NCBI GenBank assembly: GCA_039602395.1 | Contig: JBCNJP010000006.1 | Location: forward strand, 47,020,325-47,084,324 | Direction: 5' to 3' | Source: Deinandra increscens subsp. villosa | Taxonomy: Eukaryota > Streptophyta > Magnoliopsida > Asterales > Asteraceae | Length of the DNA stretch: 64,000 nucleotides | In this document: piece by piece, positions 9,861-19,954 of the stretch | How positions within the stretch are numbered: position 1 is the stretch's first letter | Layout of the letters: each line of letters opens with the position of its first letter | Program-made: the position numbers and the translations under genes | The notes under the pieces: model-generated | Databases searched by the model: none | Told to the model about the DNA's origin: nothing | What the model saw: the letters and a program-made list of their open reading frames with translations, nothing else

Positions 9861-10313
9861 TATTCCCTTGATTATTATTTATTTTGGGATAAAGGGTTAC
9901 CCCGGTGATTTTGTATAAATATATACCGAACAAACAAAACAAGTAGTATGGAGAAACCCATACTAGTAACCCTAGAACATGTGAAAGAACAAAACAAACA
10001 ACCAAAACAAAACACCAAAAACAAAACTACCACCTAGAACACGGGTAGGTAACGTAAAACCAAGGACTACGTTTTATCAGTGAGGCCTTCTGGAACCTGA
10101 ATAGCCATCCAATCCTCCAAGATCTGCACCACCCTAGGGGTCTTCTTCAGCTTCAAGCAAAGCATCCGATTTCGAACCACATCAACAATCAAACTAGCCA
10201 GAAAATCAAGAGGTCTGGCGTGATTGCTAAACAATCTATTGTTCCTCTCCAGCCAGATATAATACGTAGCAGCCTGCACAACCAGTTTATCAAGCATCAT
10301 ATTCCCTTGATTA
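9861..10313 (-). mobile_element. Nested 5'-truncated LINE insertion with 14-bp target-site duplication
   Basis: TATTCCCTTGATTA occurs at 9861-9874 and again at 10300-10313, flanking a 425-bp minus-strand LINE 3' end (9875-10299). On the minus strand it holds the last codons of ORF2, a 3' UTR with the TAGTATGG/CCATACTA hairpin (9944-9965), ATCACCGGGGTAACCC and an A-rich tail. The insert splits the LINE B ORF1, which reads across the two flanks as IPIPL then IRYDHDSKF. The tail belongs to the C-G family. Confidence 0.9.
10067..10299 (-). pseudogene. C-terminal fragment of LINE ORF2 (zf-RVT downstream region)
   Basis: The last 77 codons of ORF2 are present, ending at TAG (10069-10067): LVVQAATYYIWLERNNRLF then ARPLDFLASLIVDVVRNRM. 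They align with the same region of LINE D (VHAAAYFIWQERNNRIF) and LINE G (VAAAAYYVWRERNNRLF). The open frame extends upstream only by chance into LINE B. The fragment carries no catalytic residues and is the coding remnant of the nested 5'-truncated insertion. Confidence 0.85.
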
Positions 10314-12445
10314 GATATGATCATGATAGTAAGTTTAAGAAAAGCATGAGAGACATCATGGTTGAGCAGCATAACAAGTTGGCCAAGGCAAGGCAATTTA
10401 AGAGAGAAGCGGTATAAAGTTAAATCTCCTATTCGTGAGGAGAAAAATGTATTGCTTTCCAAAACCTCCCTAAGGATCCTACAACTGTGTTTACTGCCAA
10501 GAATGCTCCAAATGGAGATGTTGAGGGTTTCTTGAAGAAGCAGATTGCTATGGAAGAAAAGCTTAGGAAAGAAGAAGAACAGAAGAAACAGGAGAAACAA
10601 TCCTATGCTAATTCTGTCCTTGGGGATGAATTTGATCTAGAGTTCAAAAAGGTCAAGTTTATTCCACCTGCTGTGTTACCTTCAGGAGAGAAGGTAATGA
10701 TTATTAATCCAAAATTTATTGAGCAAACCAGGAAAGTGTACAAGAATCACTTATATTGGTACTTCATAGGGACTGTTTGCATAATTGGGTGGGTGAGGTT
10801 TCATCTATATAAAATGTGGAAAAGCTCTGGTATAGAGAAGGTTACTACTAATGGTAATGGAATTTTTTATTTCAAGTTTAAAAATGAGGAAGGTCCTATA
10901 AATGTCTTAAAATCAGGACCATAGGCTATTAGGAGTATACCTTTGTGTGTTCACGGGTGGGAGGCTGGGATGGTTTTAGAAAAGATTGAGCCTAAGGTGG
11001 TTCCAAATTGGATTAGTTTTCATGGTCTACCTTTGGAAATGTGGAATATGGAGAGTATATGTAGTATGGCCAGTTGTGTGGGAAAGCCTATAACCCTGGA
11101 TAGTATTACTACTGAAAAATGTACCAAAAGGGAAAATGCTAGCTTTGCTAGAGTTTTGATTGAAGTTCCGGTACATGAAGTCCCTCCAAAGTTTGTTAAG
11201 ATATTTTATCCTATGAATGAGTATGGTGTTCAAAAGAATATTGAGATAAGTATTGAGTTTTCCAAGCTGCCAATAAGCTGCCATCACTATTTGGTCTATG
11301 GGTATACTTATCTGGATAGCACTAAAAGAATGCTTACAGAGGATGAAGCTTTGGAAAGGCAAAAAGCAGCAGGGAAGCTTAAGGTTGAAAGTGATTCTCC
11401 AAATGTTGAAACTGCACCTGTTAATGCTACTGATACAGAGCCTAAGGTTCATATTGCTGACCATGTGGTTCCTAAGCCCAATTAGAATTCTGCTGTTGAC
11501 TCAGGGGTTTCTAAACCTGTTGTTTCTAGCTCTTTGAATTCTGGTGTGGATAAGAAAGAGTCAAGGAGTGTTAACAGTACAAAGAAACCAGAGATTGATG
11601 CTGATGGGTTCCAGTTGGTGGGAAATCGGAGAAGTTCTGATAACAAGCAATCTTCAATGAGGAATTCTGATGTTAGAAGTGGCAATGGGAATAAGGGGCC
11701 TTCAGCAAAGGCTTCTTCTAGCTCATCTGTGAGGAACAATCAGAAGGTGCATCAGAATATCAGCAATGAGCCTGGTCCTAGCCAGCTGGACCAGAAGAAA
11801 GGTGGTGGTGTTAGCAACAAGAGTGAGAGCCAGAATAATGCTAGTAGGGGGTGGTAAAGAAGAGAAAAAACAGGTTCTGAAATCTGGTGCTAGGGATGGT
11901 CAGGGGAATGATACTGCAGGCAAGAACAGGAGAGCTCATGATGATAAAAATCTTCAGGGAAGGGTGTATGTTCCCAAGGGGCAGCAGTATAGTGTGAAGC
12001 CTCCAGACAATCCTCCTCTTCTAAAAACTTTGAATTCTTTTAAGGTCCTTGAAAACATTACCACTGATATCACAAATGCTACTTATAGCAATTCCATCCT
12101 TCAACCTAATGAAGCTTTTATCTCTGTTAATAAAACCAAGATCCTCACAACTCCTATGGAAAGTTACTACAAAATCTTGTCTGAGGCTGAGAAAGACGAG
12201 GTTGTCGTGCATGTGGCAAATAAATTGGTCTCTCCCTTTGAGAGAAGGAGTTCTTGGAGTTTTTCACAAAGGAAGCTTTTCATGATGTTATCTAACAAAA
12301 ATGGTTTTGAAGAAGGCATGGAGTGTATTTTGGAAGATGAGAGAAATGCTGAAGAAGTTTGTGATACGCAGGATGATTTGAATGAGACTGATGAAGATAA
12401 GGAAAATGAATTGGATGTATCTGGGTCTCAACCTCAGCATTTGAA

Positions 12446-13550
12446 ATGAAGATTCTCGCTTGGAATGTTAGGGGCCTAAACAATCTTGATAGGATTGTTT
12501 TAGTCAAGAGAGTTCTTAGAGAGAATGGAATTTGGGTTTGTGGTTTTTTGGAATCTAGGTTGGGGGCTGATAAAATTGAGGCTGTTACCAAGTAAGTTAA
12601 TAACAATTGGAGATGGATTTCTAATCTGGTTTGCTGTAGGGATTGGGCTACAGTTGTTGTGGGTTGGGAATGTTCCAAAGCTGATGTTCAAATCCTTGAT
12701 ATGAATGATCAGGCTATACATTGTATTGTTAATTCTATTGAGGGTGAGGATAGCCTTCTTTGTTCTTTTGTTTATGGGCATATCACCCCTGCCAAAAGGA
12801 AATTATTATGGCTTGATTTGGTTTCTCATAATCAGTTAATTTGGGAACATCTTTGGGTTTGTATGGGAGATTTCAACACCATTCTTGATCCTGCTGAGTC
12901 TACTTTTACTAAATCTGCTATGAATTCCTCTATTTCTCAATTTAGAGACTGTCTTAATTCATGTGGGTTAAGTGATTTTGGATATCACGGTTTGAAGTTC
13001 ACATCGACCAGTAAGCCAAAGACTGGTGGTGGAATTCTTAAAAAGTTGGATAGAGTTATTTCAAATTAAAACTTTAGTTCCAGCTATGATAGAGTTGTGG
13101 TGGAATTCTTACCTTTCTACACATCTGATCACTCTCCTATGCTGTTGAAGTTTGGGAACGGTTGTAAGCAGAAAGCTAAGGCCTTTAGATTTCTGAATTA
13201 TTTAATAAGAAAAGCTGAATTTCATGATATTGTTGCTAAGGGCTGGGGTAAACACTGTTTGGGATTTAAGATATTTGATCTTGTGTCTAAATTGAAAGGT
13301 TTAAAGAGGCCTTTGAGGAATCTGAATTTCATGAATGGTAACTTGCTTGAGAAGACTGAGAAGTTGAAAAACTGAGTTAGAAAGAGTTCAGAGAGAGATG
13401 GTGGATGATCCTGAGAATGGGTCCCTTAGAGATGAGGAATTTGTGTATTTAAATGCTTATAAATATGCTCTTATTGATGAATACCATTTTAATAAATAGC
13501 AAGCTAAAATTAAATGATTATGGGATGGTGATAGTAATACAAGATACTTT
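12446..13550 (+). pseudogene. LINE B ORF2, endonuclease domain only, broken
   Basis: The ATG at 12446 overlaps the ORF1 stop as ATGA (12446-12449). The frame encodes an APE-type endonuclease: LAWNVRGLNN (catalytic Asn), GFLESRLG (Glu), VCMGDFNTIL (Asp and Asn) and YTSDHSPMLL (Asp-His). Stops occur in the same frame at TAA 12593-12595, TAA 13067-13069 and TGA 13373-13375. Beyond these it decays until the satellite junction, just where the pre-RT motif GDSNTRYFH appears. The RT, zf-RVT domain and 3' UTR are absent, so the protein could nick DNA at best if repaired. Plant L1 ORF2 is normally about 1200-1300 residues; about 365 codons remain. Confidence 0.8.
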
Positions 13551-14724
13551 CATTTCGGCTAACCCTAGCTAGTGGGATGTGAGCTCGTTTAAATACAAAC
13601 TCACACATTTATTACATGGGCCAAAGCCCTTTGCTCCTCTACCCCAAACCTTATTTTACAAGCCCAAACACATTATTAACTAACACCCAATCACTAAAAA
13701 TGGATAACCCAAGCCCAAACCCATTTAATACATAAGCCTCATCATTTTTCAATTATAGTCAAAACAAGATATCAATGATAAATCATGAGTGTCGAATCCA
13801 AGTGATTGATTGAATCAAGTATGATAAGTAATAATAAACGATGAATCAACAAAGTTAATAAACACTTAAGATTAGATGATTAAATCGTTGTTACTATTAC
13901 ATCTAGATTTCTGAATAGCACACACGTTTTGGTTAAGCCACCGAAATCTTTCTCTGGTCTCTCTCAAGTCACGAATTCCTTCTCTCTCTCTTGTGTCTAT
14001 TTCGACTAACCTTAGCTAGTAGGATGTGATCTCTTTTATTACAAACTCACACATTGATTACATGGGCCAAAGCCCTTTCTCCGTCTAGTCCAAACCTTAC
14101 TTTACAAGAAAAGACACCTAATTAATTAACACCCAATCATTAAACATGGATAACCCAAGCCCAACCCAATTTAATACACAAGCCTCATCATTTTTCAATT
14201 ACAGTCGAAACACGATATCTATGATAAATCATGAGTGACGAATCCAAGTGATTGATTGAATCAAGTATGATAAGTAATAATAAACGATGAATCAACAAAG
14301 TTAATAAACACTTAAGATTAGATGATTAAATCGTTGTTACAATTACAACTAGATTCTGAATAGCACACAGGTTTTGGTTAAGCCACCGAAACCTTTCTCT
14401 GGTCTCTCTCAAGTCACGAATTCCCTGTCTCTCTCTTGTGTCTATTTCGGCTAACCCTAGCTAGCTAGTGGGATGTGAGCTCATTTAAATACAAACTCAC
14501 ACATTTATTACATGGGCCAAAGTCCTTTGCCCCTCTACCCCAAACCTTATTTTACAAGCCCAAACACATTATTAACTAACACCCAATCACCAAAAATGGA
14601 CAAACCAAGCCCAAAACCATTTAATACACAAGCCTCATCATTTTTCAATTATAGTCAAAAAAAGATATCAATGATAAATCATGATTGTCGAATCCAAGTG
14701 ATTTATTGAATCAAGTATGATAAG

Positions 14725-14793
14725 TAATAATAAACGATGAATCAATCGGGGTAACCCTTTACCCAAAAAAAATAATAATAAACGATGAATCAA
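14725..14793 (+). mobile_element. 27-bp LINE 3'-end micro-insertion with 21-bp TSD (first copy)
   Basis: The insert at 14746-14772 is TCGGGGTAACCCTTTACCC plus eight A. It equals the last 19 nt and tail of LINE D (36572-36598 region) apart from its first bases. It is flanked by a 21-bp direct repeat, taataataaacg... to ...gaatcaa (14725-14745 and 14773-14793), that occurs once in other monomers. This makes the host monomer about 48 bp longer than its neighbours. Confidence 0.9.
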
Positions 14794-17495
14794 CAAAGTT
14801 AATGTTCACTTAAGATTAGATGATCAAATCGTTGTTACTATTACAACTAGATTCTGAATAGCACACAGGTTTTGGTTAAGCCACCGAAACCATTCTCTGG
14901 TCTCTCTCAAGTCACGAATTCCCTCTCTCTCTCTCTCTTGTGTCTATTTCTCCTAACCCTAGCTAGTGTGATGTGAGCTCGTTTAAATACAAACTAACAC
15001 ATTTATTACATGGGCCAAAGCCCTTTGCCCCTCAACCCCAAACCTTATTTTACAAGGCCAAACACATTATTAACTAACACCCAATCACTAAAATGGATAA
15101 CCCAAGCCCAAACCCTTTTAATACACAAGCCTCAACATTTATCGATTATAGTCGATACACGATATCAATGATCAATCATTAGTGCGGAATCCAAGTGATT
15201 GACTGAATCAAGTATGAGAAGCAATAATAAATGATGAGTCAACAAAATTAATAGACACTTACGATTAGATGATAAAATCGTTGATTACTATTTCAACTCG
15301 ATTTCTGTCTAGCACAAAGGTTTCGATTAAGCCAACGAAGTCTTTCTCTGGTCTCTCTCAAGTCACGGGTTCCCTCTCTCTCTCTCTCTCTTGTGTCTAT
15401 TTCGGCGAACCTTAGCTAGTAGGATGTGAGTTCTTTTGAATACAAACTCACACATTGATTACATGGGCTAAAGCCCTTTCTCTCTCTAGTCCAAACCGTA
15501 CTTTACAAGAAAAGACACTTAATTAACTATCACTCAATCACTAAACATGGATAACCCCAGCCCAAACCAATTTAATACACAAGTCTCATCATTTTTCAAT
15601 TATAGTCGAAACAAGATATCTATGATAAATCATGAGTGTCGAATCCAAGTGATTGATTGAATCAAGTAAGATAAGTAATAATAAACGATGAATCAACAAA
15701 GTTAATAAACACTTAAGATTAGATGATCAAATCGTTGTTACTATTACAACTAGATTTCTGAATAGCACACAGGTTTTGGTTAAGCCACCGAAATCTTTCT
15801 CTGGTCTCTCTCAAGTCACGAATTCCCTCTCTCTCGGTTGTCTCTATTTTGACTAACCATAGCTAGTAGGATGTGAGTTCTTTTAAATACAAACTCACAC
15901 ATTGATTACATAGGCCAAAGCCCTTTCTCCCTCTAGTCAAACCGTACTTTGCAAGAAAAGACAATTAATTAACTAACACCCAATCACTAAAATGGATAAC
16001 CCAAGCCCAACCCAATTTAATACACAAGCCTCATCATTTTTCAATTATAGTCGAAACACGATATCTATGATAAATCAGAAGTGTTGAATCCAAGTGATTG
16101 ATTGAATCAAGTATGATAAGTAATAATAAATGATGAATAAACAAAGTTATTAAACACTTAAGATTAGATGATCATATCGTAGTTACTATTACAAATAGAT
16201 TTCTGAATAGCACACAGGTTTTGGTTAAGTCACCGAAACCTTTCTCTGGTCTCTCCCAAGTCACGAATTCCCTCTCTCTCTCTCTGTGTCTCTCTCTCTC
16301 TCTCTCTCTCTCTTGTATCTATTTCGGCTAACCCTAGCTAGTGGGATGTGAGCTCGTTTAAATACAAACTCACACATTTATTACATGGACCAAAGCCCTT
16401 TGCCCCTCTACCCCAAACCTTATTTTACAAGCCCAAACACATTATTAACTAACACCCAATCACTAAAAATGGATAACCCAAGCCCAAACCCATTTAATAC
16501 ATAAGCCTCATCATTTTTCAATTATAGTCAAAACAAGATATCAATGATAAATCATGAGTGTCAAGTCCAAGTGATTGATTGAATCAAGTATGATAAGTAA
16601 TAATAAACGATGAATCAACAAAGTTAATTAACACTTAAGATTAGATGATTAAATCGTTGTTACTATTACATCTAGATTTCTGAATAGCACACACGTTTTC
16701 GTTAAGCTACTGAAATCTTTCTCTGGTCTCTCTCAAGTCACGAATTCCTTCTCTCTCTCTTGTGTCTATTTCGACTAACCTTAGCTAGTAGGATGTGATC
16801 TCTTTTATTACAAACTCACACATTGATTATATGGGCCAAAGCCCTTTCTCCCACTAGTCCAAACCGTACTTTACAAGAAAAGACACTTAATTAACTAACA
16901 CCCAATCATTAAACATGGATAACCCAAGCCCAACCCAATTTAATACACAAGCCTCATCATTTTTCAATTATAGTCGAAACACGATATCTATGATAAATCA
17001 TGAGTGACGAATCCAAGTGATTGATTGAATCAAGTATGATAAGTAATAATAAACGATGAATCAACAAAGTTAATAAACACTTAAGATTAGATGATTAAAT
17101 CGTTGTTACAATTACAACTAGATTCTGAATAGCACACAGGTTTTGGTTAAGCCACCGAAACCTTTCTCTGGTCTCTCTCAAGTCACGAATTCCCTCTCTC
17201 TCTCTCTTGTGTCTATTTCGGCTAACCCTAGCTAGCTAGTGGGATGTGAGCTCATTTAAATACAAACTCACACATTTATTACATGGGCCAAAGTCCTTTG
17301 CCCCTCTACCCCAAACCTTATTTTACAAGCCCAAACACATTATTAACTAACACCCAATCACCAAAAATGGATAAACCAAGCCCAAAACCATTTAATACAC
17401 AAGCCTCATCATTTTTCAATTATAGTCAAAAAAAGATATCAATGATAAATCATGAGTGTCGAATCCAAGTGATTGATTGAATCAAGTATGATAAG

Positions 17496-17563
17496 TAATA
17501 ATAAACGATGAATCAATCGGGGTAACCCTTTACCCAAAAAAATAATAATAAACGATGAATCAA
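17496..17563 (+). mobile_element. LINE micro-insertion, second copy carried by the higher-order repeat
   Basis: The same insert with one A fewer (17517-17542) sits between the same 21-bp direct repeats (17496-17516 and 17543-17563), 2771 bp after the first. The identical position in the higher-order unit shows it was copied with the satellite, not inserted twice. Confidence 0.9.
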
Positions 17564-19037
17564 CAAAGTTAATGTTCACTTAAGATTAGATGATCAAATC
17601 GTTGTTACTATTACAACTAGATTCTGAATAGCACACAGGTTTTGGTTAAGCCACCGAAACCATTCTCTGGTCTCTCTCAAGTCACGAATTTCCTCTCTCT
17701 CTCTCTTGTGTCTATTTCTGCCTAACCCTAGCTAGTGTGATGTGAGCTCGTTTAAATACAAACTAACACATTTATTACATGGGCCAAAGCCCTTTGCCCC
17801 TCTACCCCAAACCTTATTTTACAAGGTGAAACACATTATTAACTAACACCCAATCACTAAAATGGATAACCCAAGCCCAAACCCATTTAACACACAAGCC
17901 TCAACATTTATCGATTATAGTCGAAACACGATATCAATGATCAATCATTAGTGCGGAATCCAAGTGATTGACTGAATCAAGTATGAGAAGCAATAATAAA
18001 TGATGAATCAACAAAATTAATAGACACTTAAGATTAGATGATAAAATCGTTGATTACTATTTTAACTCGATTTCTGTCTAGCACAAAAGTTTCGGTTAAG
18101 CCAACGAAATCTTTCTCTGGTCTCTCTCAAGTCACGGGTTCCCTCTCTCTCTCTCTCTTGTGTCTATTTCGGCGAACCTTAGCTAGTAGGATGTGAGTTC
18201 TTTTAAATACAAACTCACACATTGATTACATGGGCTAAAGCCCTTTCTCCCTCTAATCCAAACCGTACTTTACAAGAAGAGACACTTAATTAACTATCAC
18301 TCAATCACTAAACATGGATAACCCAAGCCCAACCCAATTTAATACACAAGCCTCATCATTTTTCAATTATAGTCGAAACAAGATATCTATGATAAATCAT
18401 GATTGTCGAATCCAAGTGATTAATTGAATCAGGTATGATAAGTAATAATAAACGATGAATCAACAACAGTTAATAAACACTTAAGATTAGATGATCAAAT
18501 CGTTGTTACTATTACAACTAGATTTCTGAATAGCACACAGGTTTTCGTTAAGCCACCGAAATCTTTCTCTGGTCTCTCTCAAGTCACGAATTCCCTCTCT
18601 CTCTCTCTTGTCTCTATTTCGACTAACCATAGCTAGTAGGATGTGATTTCTTTTAAATACAAACTCACACATTGATTACATAGGCCAAAGCCCTTTCTCC
18701 CTCTAGTCAAACCGTACTTTGCAAGAAAAGACAATTAATTAACTAACACCCAATCACTAAAATGGATAACCCAAGCCCAACCCAATTTAATACACAAGCC
18801 TCATCATTTTTCAGTTATAGTCGAAACACGATATCTATGATAAATCAGAAGCGTTGAATCCAAGTGATTGATTGAAGCAAGTATGATAAGTAATAATAAA
18901 TGATGAAAAACAAAGTTATTAAACACTTAAGATTAGATGATCAAATCGTAGTTACTATTACAAATAGATTTCCGAATAGCACAAAGGTTTTGGTTAAGTC
19001 AACGAAACCTTTCTCTGGTCTCTCACAAGTCACGAAT

Positions 19038-19072
<35 letters not shown>

Positions 19073-19454
19073 TGTATCTATTTCGGCTAACCCTAGCTAG
19101 TGGGATGTGAGCTCGTTTAAATACAAACTCACACATTTATTACATGGGCCAAAGCCCTTTGCCCCTCTACCCCAAACCTTATTTTACAAGCGCAAACACA
19201 TTATTGACAAACACCCAATCACTAAAAATGGATAACCTAAGCCCAAACACATTAAATACACAAGCCTCATCATTTTTCAATTATAGTCAAAACATGATAT
19301 CAATGATAAATCATGAGTGTCGAATCCAAGTGATTGATTGAATCAAGTATGATAAGTAATAATAAACGATGAATCAACAAAGTTAATAAACACTTAAGAT
19401 TAGATGATTCAATCGTTGTTACTATTACAACTAGATTTCTGAATAGCACACATG

Positions 19455-19954
19455 NNNNNNNNNNNNNNNNNNNNNNNNNNNNNNNNNNNNNNNNNNNNNN
19501 NNNNNNNNNNNNNNNNNNNNNNNNNNNNNNNNNNNNNNNNNNNNNNNNNNNNNNNNNNNNNNNNNNNNNNNNNNNNNNNNNNNNNNNNNNNNNNNNNNNN
19601 NNNNNNNNNNNNNNNNNNNNNNNNNNNNNNNNNNNNNNNNNNNNNNNNNNNNNNNNNNNNNNNNNNNNNNNNNNNNNNNNNNNNNNNNNNNNNNNNNNNN
19701 NNNNNNNNNNNNNNNNNNNNNNNNNNNNNNNNNNNNNNNNNNNNNNNNNNNNNNNNNNNNNNNNNNNNNNNNNNNNNNNNNNNNNNNNNNNNNNNNNNNN
19801 NNNNNNNNNNNNNNNNNNNNNNNNNNNNNNNNNNNNNNNNNNNNNNNNNNNNNNNNNNNNNNNNNNNNNNNNNNNNNNNNNNNNNNNNNNNNNNNNNNNN
19901 NNNNNNNNNNNNNNNNNNNNNNNNNNNNNNNNNNNNNNNNNNNNNNNNNNNNNN
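19455..19954. other. Assembly gap of exactly 500 N
   Basis: The round number suggests a placeholder of unknown true length. It hides the left edge of LINE C (the last 30 or so ORF2 codons, 3' UTR, tail and junction with the F-oriented satellite). Confidence 0.95.

Larger units (their letters stand above)
8539..12449 (+). pseudogene. LINE B ORF1 (DUF4283 / CCHC-type), broken and interrupted
   Basis: The frame from ATG 8539 stops at TAG 9001-9003. A heavily decayed stretch follows (9004-9600), then an open piece at 9601-9874 that is split by a nested LINE and resumes at 10314. From 10487 the protein is recognisable: a DUF4283-type RNA-binding domain at about 10680-11200 (YWYFIGTVCIIGWVRFH ... 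VVPNWISFHGLPLEMWN ... ASFARVLIEV) with a TAG at 10922-10924. A knuckle relic CHHYLVYGYTYLDS at about 11280-11322 has lost three of its four zinc ligands (C to Y, H to Y, C to S). Stops and a frameshift near 11850 separate a Ser/Asn/Lys-rich linker from an acidic C-terminus ending at TGA 12447-12449. The N-terminal part before DUF4283 is unusually long and not recognised. Confidence 0.75.
8446..13551 (+). mobile_element. LINE B: divergent plant L1-type element, degenerate and missing its RT half
   Basis: Between two satellite junctions (8445/8446 and about 13551/13552) lies a LINE with a long broken ORF1 (8539-12449) and the endonuclease part of ORF2 (12446-13550). It stops in a WDGDSNTRYFH-like segment just before the RT, where satellite begins. 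Loss of the 3' end is not how LINEs truncate on insertion, so a later deletion or exchange is likely. Its ORF2 start (KILAWNVRGLNN) and ORF1 differ clearly from LINEs A and C-G. A fragment of a second LINE is nested at 9875-10299. The satellite is about 45 bp short across the insertion (the CT tract is lost). Confidence 0.8.
13552..19454 (+). repeat. Satellite array, orientation F, with hexameric higher-order repeat
   Basis: GTCACG(A/G)(A/G)TTCC landmarks lie at 13969, 14413, 14911, 15362, 15815, 16260, 16737, 17182, 17681, 18131, 18583 and 19029. The spacings are 444, 498, 451, 453, 445, 477 and then 445, 499, 450, 452, 446. The pattern repeats every six monomers. Marker variants also repeat at the same offset: aatacataagcc, agctagctagtggg, the GAGCTCGTTTAAA arm, and the 27-bp LINE micro-insertion. 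Copies run about 13553-16321, 16322-19080 and 19081 into the gap. No gene. Confidence 0.9.

Noticed and set aside
14512..14709. Repeated 65-codon ORF starting MGQSPLPLYPKPYF in satellite monomers (also 17283, 19144, 36830, 38553, 48203)
   Set aside because: It recurs only because the satellite recurs. Other monomers carry stops or frameshifts in it, composition is untypical for protein, and no domain is recognisable.
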